Assembly (NCBI GenBank): GCA_036417435.1
Contig: JAZAQT010000229.1
Coordinates: 62,001-126,000 of the forward strand
Source: Inia geoffrensis
Taxonomy: Eukaryota > Chordata > Mammalia > Artiodactyla > Iniidae
Length of the DNA stretch: 64,000 nucleotides
Reading direction: 5' to 3'
Shown: in pieces, positions 41,230 to 52,335 of the stretch
How positions within the stretch are numbered: the stretch's first letter is position 1
Layout of the letters: each line of letters begins with the position of its first letter
Translations under genes and position numbers: made by a program
Notes under the pieces: model-generated
The model's input: only the letters and a program-made list of their open reading frames with translations
What the model was told of the DNA's origin: nothing
The model's database searches: none

Positions 41230-42895
41230 CCAAGCAACCGTGCAATGGATATCCACACTACAATGAAGTCTCTCTTCCCACTGGTCAGAACAGACCTCTG
41301 AAAAATTCTATGAACCAGAAAGGCAGGACAGCCTATGGAGAACAGGGAGCTTTGTTATGCTGATGTTCAGGATGTAAATTGCCAAGAGCCACTCTGGAGA
41401 AGTGTATGGTGTTTCCTGAAACATCTAAAAAATCAAGCTACAGAGCGTAAGGCACTTCCTCTTATGTTCCTATATTTTAGGAACATTTAAACAAAAACCA
41501 CAGCCACCCTAAAATTTGGGAATGCTCTGTTTACAAGAACCTCAACTACAGTACAACTTCAATAGCTCAGAAAGAGAAAAATGGATATAGAAATTGTGCT
41601 ACTTACGTACAATGGAATGTCAGGCAGCAGTGAAATCAATATCAGGCCCGTAGCAGCATAATGAGTGGATTTAGGTATGATGATTCTAAGTGAAATAAGT
41701 TACACAGATAAAGAAACATCATAAGATATCACTAATATCAGGAATGTAAACACGACTACACATGAACTGTATTACAAAACACAACAGAGTCTCACATTTA
41801 GAAAATAAACTTTTGCTTGCTTAAGGGGAATGGTGGGTTGGGAGGCTGCATAAAACCAGAGGTTGAAATTTGTACAGATACTTTTTTATAAGCCAAATAT
41901 ATATCAGAAGAGACCTACTCCTTGCTGAACGAAATGGACTCAACACCCCGTATTCAATGCATAAGAATATACCTGACTATGAAGAAACGTAAAACCCATG
42001 TATTTATAGGTGTCTGTAAGAGAATCATGTGTGTGTACAGTGGCATAAACACAGCAGTGAAAATCAGCTAAATCCCACTATAAAAATAAATTTCAAAACC
42101 GAAACACAAAGACTTTGTAATAGAGAGAATTTCTTAAATAATTCATTGAGGGCTTGTGATGAAACCTGGATTTAACACATCTACATCCACAGCTGGGGGA
42201 GATATAAGGCAGGACACTTGCGGCTGATAGGATTGAAGAGGTTTGGTGAGCAAATGCCGAATATTTGTTTAATAGTCCATGGTACCCATTCCATGGGTCC
42301 CAAATCTCCAGATTTAAGGGATTCATCTTTCAGCTAAAATATGCATGGGAAACGCAGAGTGTGATACAACATGTGGTCGGGAAAAGTTTCTAAAACACAT
42401 CTCAGGTTTTACACGCTGGTACTCGCGTTTGCCATTCCAGATGCTTTATTAACACTCGCACCTCTTGGGGAGTCCGTGCCTTTAACCTCCTGTTTGGCAC
42501 AGTTTGCAATTTCTGCACAAGACAAACAGTGATAGGGAGAACCAATGACCAACTAACTCTACGTGTTTCGACGGGCACATTGAACTCTGATTTCCAAACT
42601 GGAAAAATAATTCACCAAAGGCTCAGCATAGTTTGCTGGAACCAGATTAGTGCCTGAAGCAATTCTGCCATTTTGCGGCCAGCTCACAAGAAAGCGAGTT
42701 TAAAAAAGGAGCTTAGGGGCACTGTAATTCACAAACCTTCAGTTATAAAGAGAACTTTCATCCAAAAATATATTGACGTAAGGCTGTGAAGAGGACTTGA
42801 ATGCTAGGCAGAATTGCAGGAAACCAATTTCACGTAGTAAACTGGAATTGCTCTGAAAGCATAGGAAAAGAGGCAGCACTTCGACAATGATGCAC
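41157..42895 (+). repeat. L1-derived satellite unit 3 (1,739 bp)
   Basis: It has the same architecture. The words TGTGCTACTTACGTACAATG (near 41595) and AAGTTACACAGATAAAG (near 41696) mark the L1-derived part. It is an older, diverged copy. Confidence 0.87.
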
Positions 42896-42968
42896 TTGGC
42901 CAAAAAGGGTGTATACGTTTTTATCCTGAATATATTCAGGAAGAAACACATACGCCCTTTCTGGCCAA
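42896..42968. repeat. Satellite palindrome 4 (imperfect, 73 bp)
   Basis: The arms carry GGGTGTATACG, TTTATCC and TTTCTGGCC changes. The centre GAATATATTC is intact. Confidence 0.9.
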
Positions 42969-43691
42969 GCAAGGAAACCGGCAATGGAAATCCACACTAC
43001 AATGAAGTCTCACTTCCCACTGCTTAAAAGGGTCGTCTGAACAAAGTGTAAAATCCAGAGAGGCAGGACAGGCCATGGATAACAGGGAGCTTTGTTATGA
43101 TGATTGTTGAGATGTAAATTGCCAACAGGTACTCTGGAGAAGTGTATGGTGTTTCCTCAAACATCTAAAAATCAAAGCCACAGAGCCTAGGGCACTTCCA
43201 CTTATGGCCCTGTAGCTTAGGAAAATTAAACGAGGATGACACAGCCACCCCAATATTTAGGGCTGCTGTGTTTACAGCAACCTCAACTACAGTATAACTT
43301 ACATATCCTGGAAAGAAAAAAAATGGATAAAGACATTGTGCTACTTACGTACAATGAAATATCACTCAGCAATGATATCAATGTAATCAGGCCTGTAAAA
43401 GCAAAATGAATGGATTTCGGTACAATGATTCTAAGTGAACTAAGCCACACAGAAAAAGAAAATTATTATAAGGTATCAATAATAAAGGGAATGTAAGCTT
43501 GGCTACATATGAACTGAATTACAAAACAGGACAGAGTCTCACAGTTGGGAAACAATTTTATGCTTGTTTAAGGGGAAAGTTGAGTTGGGGTGCGGCATAA
43601 AACCAGAGATTGAAATGAGCCCAAATGCCGTTCCATAAGCCAAGTATGTAATAGACAGGACCTACTCCTTGCTCAAAGAAATAAACTCAAC
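42896..43691 (+). repeat. Truncated L1-derived satellite unit 4
   Basis: Only 796 bp of the unit remain. It stops within the 3' UTR-derived part after CTTGCTCAAAGAAATAAACTC, and an independent L1 fragment starts at about 43692. About 0.9 kb of the unit is missing on the far side of the interruption. Confidence 0.85.
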
Positions 43692-44420
43692 AATGAGGTA
43701 TCACCTCACACCTGTTAGAATGGGCATTATCAGAAATTCTACAAATAACAAGTGCTCAAATGGTATGGAGAAAAAGAAACCTCTTCCACTATTGTTGGGA
43801 ATGTAAATTGATACAGTCACTATAGAGAACAGTATGGAGGTTCCTTAACAACTAACCATAAATTACCATATGATCCAGCCATCCCACTACTGAGCATATA
43901 TCCAGACAAAACCATAAATCGAGAGGAGACTTTCACCACAAAGTTCATTGCATCACTATAATAGCCAGGTAATTGAAGCAACATAAATGTCCACAGACAC
44001 ACGAATGCATAAAGAGATGGTACATATATAAAATGGAATATTACTCAGCCATAAGAAGGAATGAAATTGGATCATTTGTAGAGATGTCGATGGATATAGA
44101 GATTGTCATAGAGAGTGAAGTATGTCAGAAAGAGAAAAACAAATATTGTATATTAATGCATATATGTGGAACCTAGAAAAATTGTGCAGATGAACCAGTT
44201 TGCAAGGCAGAAATAGAACAACAGATGTAGAGAAAAAACATATGGACATCAAGTGGGAAAAGCTGTGGTGGGTAGGTGGTGGGAGGAATTGAGAGATTCA
44301 GATTGGCATGTATACATTTATATGTATAAAATAGATAACCAATAAAAACCTTCTATATAAAAAACTAAAATATATTTCAAAATTTAAAAAAAAAAAATTA
44401 AAATTTAAAACAGAAAAAAA
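43692..44420 (+). mobile_element. 5'-truncated L1 (LINE-1): ORF2 3' end plus 3' UTR
   Basis: The fragment begins at the L1 word AATGAGGTATCACCTCACAC and runs through the last part of ORF2 and the 3' UTR (GGTGGGAGGAATTGAGAGATT at 44278), with an A-rich end near 44385-44420. The ORF2 C-terminal frame is open at 43973-44176, with the typical residues WYIYKMEYYSAI and the stop at the normal place for the family. Upstream of that the frame is broken by stops, for example just after GNVN near 43809. It is a dead copy. The 3' UTR type is that of cetartiodactyl L1s. No target-site duplication can be found, because the left flank is satellite and the right flank is not. Confidence 0.9.
43973..44176 (+). 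pseudogene. L1 ORF2 C-terminal remnant
   Basis: This is a 67-codon open stretch matching the extreme C-terminus of L1 ORF2 protein (the endonuclease/reverse transcriptase), downstream of the catalytic domains. The MEYYSAI motif and the acidic-basic run before the stop (SEVCQKEKNKY) are recognisable. Neither the endonuclease nor the reverse transcriptase domain is present, so no activity is expected. Confidence 0.85.
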
Positions 44421-44526
44421 GGTTCTTCCCTTCACATACGTGTATTTATATGAATACATTATTTCCATGCTTATATCTGTAAATAACAAAAAGAGGAATA
44501 AAATCTACCTAGAACCCAAAATGAAA

Positions 44527-44551
<25 letters not shown>
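44421..44551 (+). mobile_element. Probable L1 3' transduction with poly(A) tail
   Basis: After the L1's own A-rich end there are about 100 bp of non-L1 sequence, then AATAAA at 44497-44502 and, 21 bases later, an uninterrupted run of 28 A at 44524-44551. This is the layout of read-through past the weak L1 signal to a downstream genomic poly(A) site, followed by reverse transcription. A separate processed transcript abutting the L1 is the alternative. Confidence 0.6.
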
Positions 44552-44557
<6 letters not shown>

Positions 44558-45880
44558 AGAACCCACCAGTTACACAGAGGAAAACTGTATCAGAGCACTT
44601 GCTCCAGTTGTAAACAATTCTGAAGTTGGTCAGTGGTGGGGAATCATCTCCCATTCAGCCAGCAGCCCCCACGCAACAAGCGTCCTCATTGTAAAGCTGG
44701 GGGACTGTGCCGAGGCCTCTGTGAGGAAACTTGAGCTGAGCCACAGGCCAGCTGCTGCTGAACTGTTCCCACCCTTCCCAGATAAAACACCTGAATATGT
44801 GCAAGGACTTGAAAGACTAGAGGAAGGGCCATGGAGCCACAAAAGTGACAGCATGCCGGCTGACTTGGTGCCTGAAGGCCAGCCAGGATGGTCCTCGCCC
44901 TGGGTGCTCTTCTGGAAGCTTTCCATTTCCCTGCCTGAGAAACCCCTCCTGTCCCGCTCCCACTGCTTTTTTCCTTCCTCACCTCGGCCCAGGGAAAAAT
45001 TCCAGCAGCAGTTATGGGTGACACATCCTCTTCTTTAGCAGGTGGCAGCCTGGAAACTGCTGCAGAAAGTCCAGCAGAGACCAACTCACACTAGGCAACT
45101 CACAAAGCCGTGGCCTCTCAATCCCTCCCACCAGCCCAGCCCCGAGACTACTGACAGGGCAGAGAATATGGTGTCAGGCAGAGCTGCAGGGGCTCTTGCT
45201 GCCTGGAGCGGTGTTTATATTGACCTCAAAACAGGCACACCTGGGCAGGGCTGGCCGGATTGGTCAGACTGCACAGGTCATCCAATCCTCACTACTCAGG
45301 GGCTCACAGTTGCAGAAAATTGACCTTGCTGAACCGGCCAGCTCGAAGGAACAGGTGTAGGCTCTTGAAAGTCTGGTTACACAAGGGGCTGCAGCTCTGG
45401 TTTGTTTTCTAGTCATTTTATCTGGCCCATAAGTGGGAGACAACTTCAAGAAAATCCTCTCCTAATGAAAGGAACACAGAAGTCAGGGAGAGGAGGGGTG
45501 GGTGGTGGCTGGAGGCAGAAGCCTGGTGCCCTGGGTGCAGTGGAAGTCTCTGGAAGACCAAGCAGAAGGAGGCCCTACAGAGTGATGCCTATGGTCACAG
45601 ACATGTCGGAGCTGCTGTTTGTTAGTTCAAGTCCTGCTCTGAGGTGTTCTGTGTCAGCTCTGAGAGACAGGTGAGCTGGGGTTGCTCTGCAATGAGGGTT
45701 ATGTGCACGGTTCCTGTTTGCCCAGCCCTGCCACGGTACCTCCGTATCCTGGGAGGGGCCTGACCATGAGAGCCCAATGGGCTGGGGTGGGGGTGGGGTA
45801 CCTGCCCAGGTGAGCTCCATATCCTGGTATTGGCCTGACCACGAGAGACAAATGGGCTGCTGGGGACCTAGTAAAGGATG
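44552..45880. other. Unidentified sequence between L1 and the retroviral remnant
   Basis: About 1.3 kb of GC-moderate, non-repetitive DNA unlike either tandem family. Short open frames on both strands (such as 44630-45084 and 45042-45323) have no recognisable motif and overlap each other, so I do not call them genes. It could be retroviral leader or gag sequence too decayed to recognise, or ordinary flanking DNA carried along. The small direct repeat at 45740-45859 lies inside it. Confidence 0.5.
45740..45859. repeat. Local direct repeat, period 75 bp
   Basis: Two 45-bp copies (45740-45784 and 45815-45859) share TATCCTGG, GGCCTGACCA, GAGAG and AATGGGCTG, with six or so differences. A G-rich spacer (GGGGTGGGGGTGGGG at 45783) lies between them. 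Confidence 0.7.
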
Positions 45881-46476
45881 TCAGGACAATCAGTTATGCC
45901 ACCAAGGGTATACCTCCAGTAGTTCCTAATTCCTACACACTGCTAGTCATTCTACCAACCACCAGGACCTGGTGTTCTGTATTAGACTTCAATGATGCCT
46001 TCTTTTGTATTCCATTAGTCCCAGAGTCACAAAAATTTTGCCTTGTGAGTGGCAGGACTCAGCATACAACAAAAACAATACTGCTGGGCCGTCTCACCCC
46101 AAGGGTACAAAAATTCCCACACCATCTTTGGGAAAGCTTAGCTAAAGACATAAAAGTTCTACCTCTGGAAAAGGAAACCCTCCTTCAATATGCAGACGCC
46201 ATTCTGATTGCCAGCCCTACTAAGGAGGCCTCTAAACTACCAAGCCAATATAGGATAGAAGTTGTCCAAGAAAAAGCTCAAATATCACACACTAAGGTGA
46301 CCTGCCTGGGCTTCATTCTCACAGAAGGTCTGAGAAGCCCATCCCAAGAAAGGGAAGAAACCATTTGCAGCCTTAGTCCTTCTAAAAGTACAAGACAGCT
46401 TAGGAGTTCCTGGGGAGGCTGGGGTTTGCTGCATCTGGATCCCAAACTACAGTCTAATAGCTGGGCCTCTATATGA
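45881..46476 (+). pseudogene. Endogenous retrovirus (class I type) pol remnant: reverse transcriptase
   Basis: The + strand frame reads through features of a gammaretrovirus-like reverse transcriptase: VPNSYTLL, then a DFNDAFFCIPL segment (near 45987) at the first catalytic aspartate, PESQ, and the region that normally holds the LPQGF motif (here altered, near 46095). The active-site box at 46189-46200 reads YADA, where a Y-x-D-D is normal, so one catalytic Asp is lost. The frame is open from at least 45940 to the stop after 46476. It is an inactive fossil, and no intact protein could be made. Class I assignment is by motif recognition only. Confidence 0.8.
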
Positions 46477-46860
46477 AAAACTGAAAGGAAAAGATGATGA
46501 TCCTTTTGAATCAGCTAAATAGAATCCAGAAGTGGTCTTTCAAGAATGGAAAGAGCAGCCAATTCAGACCCTTGACCTGGAACTCCCTAATTTAGCTAAA
46601 CCCTTTGACTTTTACATTCCTGGTGAAAGGTGAATCGCCATTGGAGTATTAGTGCAAAAACTGGGACCACTTGAAAAGGAACAATGCAAGAATGCATTCC
46701 AGGTAGGATAAACTACGGTCACCAAGGGGCTTGGTCCACCACCACATCTGGCCAAGATACTGGCAGTATCTAAAAACCTGGAAATCAGCAGCCTGAAAGG
46801 CAACCTCGCTCATAAAGAAAAAGGACCCCACGTGTTGATCCTAACCACCAAACATGCCTT
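46477..46860 (+). pseudogene. Endogenous retrovirus pol remnant: connection/RNase H part
   Basis: This follows the reverse transcriptase piece after stops and probable frameshifts. The stretch near 46580-46670 resembles the start of a class I retroviral RNase H region (LAKPFDFY, then a stop, then a GVLVQKLGP segment near 46641). An acidic catalytic set cannot be traced. Beyond about 46700 the frame changes repeatedly. Confidence 0.65.
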
Positions 46861-47540
46861 GAGGTTGCAAGGTTCACTCCATGAGCACACTGACCTCGAG
46901 TGAGGAGGCCCTCCAACTCCAACCTCCAGAGAGACAACCGGGGGCAAGGGGGCCCCATGGCGACTCGAGTAACCATCATTTTACCTGGAGTTTCTCTCAG
47001 AAAACAACAAGAGTTGGTAAAAAAAGAGTAGACTACTGCTTTCAGGACTTACTGCACCCAGAGGGGAGCTAATAAGCTTGGCAGGGGAACAGTATATCAC
47101 ACTGTCACCATAGAAAAGCCTACAGCCACCATGATGATGGTGGCCAATAAGACCGGCTGGACTCCTGGCTACCTCAAAAGGCTGTTGACTCAGTGTCCAT
47201 CATGGTCCTGGATCACCACTGACCCTGGACTGACTGGGAATTGAGCAGGCAAGGCTCTGACACCTGGTACTGTTTTTACATTAATTCAGGGGCCTAATTG
47301 AAGAAAACAAAGACTACTGGTCAGAACATCTAGGCTGGCAGAAACGGTCAGCCTAAGGTGGCCTAACAAATGTGGGGTGGGGTAAAACCTCCCCCCACAG
47401 TGTCTCTGCACATACCTTTCCTGTACCCTTAAAGGTCATTAGAATCTATAACACTTCCAATGCTTGGACTCTGGTGGACGAGCAAGGGGGAAGCAGCCCT
47501 GGGGACAATGAATCTCACCTGCAGGGTGCTGGGGAGAAGT
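46861..47540 (+). pseudogene. Probable retroviral interior, unassigned and heavily decayed
   Basis: This sequence lies between the pol remnant and LTR-like sequence. Translations in all + frames are broken every 20-60 codons. No envelope hallmark (such as a furin site or fusion peptide) is visible, and I do not assign a gene. Position alone suggests the 3' part of the provirus with large internal deletions. Confidence 0.4.
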
Positions 47541-48110
47541 TCTGACCCTCACCCCCGGGTATGAGGGCTCCCAACTCAGCACTCAGCAGTTACAGAAGAA
47601 GGGTCTGCACACTCAGCACTCCAAGAATGAGGAATGGGACAAAAGGCAGAGGAGGGTTTTGTCACCAGCAAAGCCCATTAAAAATCCCTAGGAGATAAAA
47701 ATAGAATCTGGGCAATAAAATAAAGTCTAACCTTTGTTATCCTTTGTGCTTTGTCTAATTTCACGTGCTCCTAGGTTCCCACATGCAGAGCTGCCACACC
47801 CGACCCTTCAGACCAGTTTTCCTACTGCAGAATGGCTGGGTTGACACTTCAGCTCCTGGGGCCCTGTGCAGGCTCCGCGATATTGAGCCTGAGCTGCATC
47901 CAAGCCGGCCCCCTAGAGCTCCGTCCCCTCCCTCCCACTGACTCTCACAGGACCTCTACACAGCAGGCCAACACAACCTACAGGGTAGCGCATGCTCTCA
48001 CCTCTCCATTCTCTGATCAAAATATAGTTTCCTTTGCTTCTGAACCAAACTCAGTCTCGATCTGTTGGCTCCAATGACACTGGGCAGGGGCATACTTGTT
48101 GGGGTCCACT
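47541..48110 (+). mobile_element. LTR-like sequence of a class I endogenous retrovirus
   Basis: AATAAA at 47714-47719 is followed by a T/GT-rich stretch (CCTTTGTTATCCTTTGTGC), as at the R/U5 border of an LTR. A second segment at 48021-48070 (TTCCTTTGCTTCTGAACC and a GTTGGCT word) resembles the R/U5 end of class I LTRs. Its own signal is decayed to AATATA. The two segments may be one long LTR or two nested ones. The limits are estimates, and no partner LTR is found upstream. Confidence 0.5.
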
Positions 48111-48451
48111 CTGGAGGATGAGTAACAGAAATTGATAACATTGTAACTTCAATGAACAGATGAGTGAGCCAAACTGTAATTAACATAGAACAGTATATAA
48201 GTCTCGGGTAAAATAAGATGTTTCTAACACTTCCATTTTATATTTCCATCATTCTATTATAAGCAAGTTCAGTGAAAAGATTTGTCTTATTTGTCAGGTC
48301 AATATTAGAGAAATGAAGTGATTTCTTTCCAAGGATGTACATCTAATAATCTTGGTTAAAGCTTCAATCTTATTTTAAATGCTTTTCCACTGAAAATTAT
48401 ACCTCTGTTTCAGCTCTCCCATTTCTGAGAAGTATAAAATCTTATAATTTA
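48111..48451. other. AT-rich sequence of unknown origin
   Basis: About 340 bp of AT-rich DNA with no open frame, no tandem structure and no element I recognise. It leads directly into an L1 3' UTR and could be an old L1 or LTR remnant. Confidence 0.4.
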
Positions 48452-48632
48452 TTATTACCAAAGGGGAAAGTAGGAGGAGGGATAAATTAACAGTTTGGGA
48501 TTAACACATACACACTGCTATGTATAAAGTAGATCATCTACAAGGAACTACTGTATAGCATAGGGAACTACACTCAATATTTTGCAATAACGTATAAGGG
48601 AAAAAAATCTGAAAAAGAATAGATATTTTTAT
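48452..48632 (+). mobile_element. L1 3' UTR fragment
   Basis: ACCAAAGGGGAAAGTAGGAGG, GGGATAAATTAACAGTTTGG, ACACACTGCTATGTATAAAG and a GGAACTACTGTATAGCATAGG stretch match the 3' UTR typical of cetartiodactyl L1 elements. The copy is truncated at both ends and has no poly(A). It is of a different subtype from the L1 at 43692, whose 3' UTR diverges after ATAGATAACCAATAA. Confidence 0.85.
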
Positions 48633-48744
48633 TGACATCATCTATCAATGACAGTTAAAATGTAACCTAAGGGAAGCCGTTGGTGAGTGCTTCTGACCCT
48701 GACGACATCAATAATCTAAAGTTCGGACTCTGCCTACTTCCCAA
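48633..48744. other. Short unassigned stretch before the satellite resumes
   Basis: About 110 bp that match neither L1 nor the satellite by eye. The return to the satellite is placed near 48745, where AAGGCGGCAGG can be aligned with the sequence just before the palindrome. Confidence 0.4.
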
Positions 48745-48778
48745 GGCACAAGGCGGCAGGATTTCTAAAATGGTGCAG
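48745..48778 (+). repeat. Satellite resumes (end of a unit)
   Basis: A short tail of a unit just left of a palindrome, strongly diverged. The preceding part of this unit is missing. Confidence 0.55.
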
Positions 48779-48850
48779 TTGGCCAAAAAGGGCGTATGCA
48801 TTTTCTCCTGAATATATTCAGGAAAACACGCATATGCACTTTATGGGCAA
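48779..48850. repeat. Satellite palindrome 5 (most decayed)
   Basis: The centre is intact, but the right arm reads GCATATGCACTTTATGGGC, with several mismatches. Confidence 0.85.
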
Positions 48851-50528
48851 CCAAGCAAGCAAGCAATGCAAATCTGTACACCAAAGAAGTCTCATTTCCT
48901 ACCAGTCAAAAGGGCCATCCGAAAAAATTGTAAAACGCAGAAATGCAGGACAGGCCATGGAGAACAGGCAGCATTTATTCACTGATGGGCGGTGTGTAAA
49001 CTGAGAAGAGGCACTCTGGAGAAGTGTATCCTGGTTTCTAAATCATCTAAAAAACAGAGCTATAGAGAATAGGACACTTGCAATCACGGGAGTATATCTA
49101 GGGAATTCTAAAAATCAAACAGACACAGGCACAACAAAGTTTAGGGCTGCTCTGTTTACAAGAACCTCGACTTCAGCACACCTTAAATATCCCAGGAAAG
49201 AGAACAATGGATAAAGAAGGTGTGGTACTTACGCACAATGGAATATCTCTTCACCATGAAATAAATGTAATAAGGCTAGTAGAAGCATAAAGAGTGGACC
49301 GAGTTTCGATGATACTGCTTGAGTTAAGTCACACAGAAAAAGAAACATGTCATAAGATATCACTCATAGAGGGAATGTAAATATGACTGCACAACAACTG
49401 AATTACAAAGGAGAAGAGTGTATCACATTTAGAAAACACACTTACGTCAGCTTAACGGGAAAGGTGAGGTGGAGTGATGCGTAAAATCAGAGTTTGAAAT
49501 TAACACAGATACCATTCAATAAACCAAATACGTAATAGACAAGATCTACACCTTGCTCAATGAACTGGCCTCAACACACCCTATTCACCACAGAGGAATA
49601 TATGTGAGTAGTAGGAATCTTAAAACCTTTGTATTGATATATCTCCATAAGGGAATCAAGTGTGTGCAGAGTGGCACAAACACAGCAGTGAAAATCAGCT
49701 AAACTTCATTATAAAATAAATTTTAAAACAAAACACAGAGACAAAGAAAGAGAGAAAAATTCTTACAAAATTGTTTCAGGGTCTGTGATGCAACGTGGAT
49801 TGACCACATATAAATTGATAGCTGGATAAGACATAAGGATGGACACATGGGGCTATGAGGATTGGTGAGCTTTGGTGAGCAAAAGCCGACCCTCTAATAC
49901 AATACTTAAAGCTCCTCATTCCATGGATCACAACACTCCAGGTTTAAGGGAATCTCCTTACAGCTAAACCATGCATGAAAAACCCAACAGATGGTATACC
50001 ATGTGATTGGGAAAGGTTTCTAAAACGCACCTCATTTTTCCACTACTGGGTCACAGGATCGACTTTCCAGCTACTTTACTAAAAATCACACCATTTGGAT
50101 AGGCAATGCCTCTAATTTCCTGTTTTGCACAGTCTGTAATGAGTGGAGAGGATGAATGGGAAGAGGGAGAAACAATGAGATATTAGGTGTAAGGGCTCTG
50201 AAGGACACATGTCACTCTAATTTCACATCAGAAAGAAGTATTAACCAAAGGCTCAGCAAGGCGCCCGAAAACAAGAATATGGATTGAAGCAATCTTGCAG
50301 TTTTACAGTCAACTCACAAGAAAGGGAGTTGAAAAAAGGAGCTCAGAGGAACTGTAATTCACAAAACAAGAGAGTTACAAATGCCCACTATCATCTAGAA
50401 ATATATTGAAGTAAGGATGCAAAGAGGACTTGAAAGTGAGGGAGAATTGCAGGAAACCGACTTCAGGTGGGAGATTGGAATTACATTTAAAGCATAGGAA
50501 AAGAGGCACAACTTCAAAAATGATGCAC
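48779..50528 (+). repeat. L1-derived satellite unit 5 (1,750 bp), most diverged
   Basis: It has the same architecture, but with many substitutions and several indels (for example ACTGGCCTCAACACACCC near 49563 where others have ATGGACTCAACACCCC). Units next to an interruption or array edge often escape homogenisation; here this is inference. Confidence 0.83.
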
Positions 50529-50600
50529 ATGGCGAAAAAGGGCGTATGTGTTTTTTCCTGATTACATTCAGGAAAAAACGCATATGCCCTTTGTGGCCAA
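50529..50600. repeat. Satellite palindrome 6 (imperfect)
   Basis: The left end reads ATGGCGAAAAAGGG, and the centre has changed to CTGATTACATTCAG. Confidence 0.88.
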
Positions 50601-52263
50601 CCAAGCAACCTGCAAAGGAAATCCACGCTACAATGAAGTCTCAATTCCCAACGCTCAAAAGAGCTGTCTGAAAAAATGGAAAAATCCAGAGAGGCAGGAC
50701 AGGCCATGGAGAACAGGCAGCCTTGATATACTGATGGGCGGGATGAAAATTGCCAACAGCCACTCTGGAAAAGTGTATGGTGTTTCCTGAAACATATAAA
50801 AAAAACAAGCCACAGAGCTTAGGGCATTTCCACTTATGGTCCTATAGATTATGAAACTTAAAATGAAAAAGACAGAGACACACCAAAATTTATGGCTTCT
50901 CTGTTTACACGAACCGTGACTACTGTAAAACTTCAATAGCGCAGAAAGAGAACAATTGATATTGAAGTTGTGGTACTTAGGTACAATGGAATATCACTCA
51001 GCAATGAAATCAATGTCATCAGGCCCGTAGCAGCATAATGAGTGGATTTAGGTACGATGATTCTAAGTAAAATAAGTCACACAGAAAAAGAAACATCATA
51101 AGATATCACTAATACCGGGAATGTAAACACGGCTACGCATGAACTGCATTACAAAACAAAACAGAGTCTCACATTTACAATAGAAACTTATGCTTGCTTA
51201 AGGGGAAAGGAGAGTGTGGAGGCTGCATAAAACCAGAGGTTGACATTAGAACAGATACCATTCCATAAGCCAAATATATATTAGACAAGACCTACTCCTT
51301 GCTCAACCACATGGACTCAACACCCCATATTCAAAACCTAGGAATATACCTGACTATGAAGAAACTTAAAACCAATATATTTATAAGTCTCCGTAAGAAA
51401 ATCATTTGTGTACAGTGGCATAAACGGAGCAGTGAAAATAAGCTAAATCCACTTATAAAAATAAATTTGAAAAACAAAACAAAAAGACTGTGAAATAGAG
51501 AGAAATTCTTAAATAATTCCTTCAGGGCTTTTGAGGAGTCTTGGATGTACCACCTCTGCATCCACAGCTCGGGTAGAGATAAGACTGGACACTTGGGGTT
51601 GATAGGATTGGTGAGGGAATGCAGACCCTTTGATGTAATGGTGCATGGTTCCCATTCGATGGGTCCCAAATCCCCAGGTTTAAGGGATTAATCCTTCAGC
51701 TAAAATAGGCATGGAAAACCCAGAATATGGTCCACAAAGTGACCAGGCAATACTTCTAAACCTCATCGCCATTTTCGCGCCCTGGTACTCGAGTTCGCCA
51801 TTCCAGATGCGTTATTAACACTCTCCCCACTTGGAGAGTCAGTGCCTTTAACATCTTGTTTGTCACAGTTTGAAATTTCTGCGGAAGATGATCAGGAATA
51901 AGGAGAACCGTTGAGCGACTAGCTGTAGGTGTTTGAACGGGCACATTGAACTCTGATTTTCCCCCTGGAAGAATAATTCACCAAAGGCTCAGCGTGCCGT
52001 GCCGGAATGAGATTAAGGCCTGAAGGGATTCTTCGGGTTTGCGGTCAGCCCACAAGAAAGTGAGTTAAGGAAAGGGGATTTTTGGCACTGTACTTTACAA
52101 GCCTGCAGAGTTACAAATGACCCTCTCATCCAAAAATTTATTGAAGGAAGGCTGTGAAGAGGAGTTGAAAGCGACGCAGAATTGCAGAAAAGAGATATCA
52201 CGTGGTAGATAAGAATTGCTCTGAAAGCATACGAAAAGAGGCAGTACTTCGAAAGTGATGCAC
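50529..52263 (+). repeat. L1-derived satellite unit 6 (1,735 bp)
   Basis: It is intermediate in divergence. The first part still resembles the older units, and the part after about 51000 comes close to the young units. Confidence 0.86.
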
Positions 52264-52335
52264 GTGGCCAAAATGGGCGTACGCGTTTTTTCCTGAATAT
52301 ATTCAGGAAAAAAAGCATACGCCCTTTTTGGCGAA
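52264..52335. repeat. Satellite palindrome 7 (imperfect)
   Basis: Changes lie at the ends (GTGGCCAAAATGGG and TTTTTGGCGAA) and in the arm (AAAAAAGCATACG). Confidence 0.9.

Noticed and set aside
43680..44570. Target-site duplication for the L1 at 43692
   Set aside because: The sequence before 43692 (AAATAAACTCAAC) and after the poly(A) (CTAAACAGAACCC) shares only a short AT-rich similarity.
44630..45323. Small protein-coding genes on either strand (93-132 codons)
   Set aside because: They overlap on opposite strands, with no motif, no splice or promoter evidence and no conservation data. GC-moderate DNA gives such frames by chance.
45881..47540. Intact retroviral pol or env gene
   Set aside because: There are stops and frame changes throughout, a lost catalytic residue, and no recognisable envelope features.
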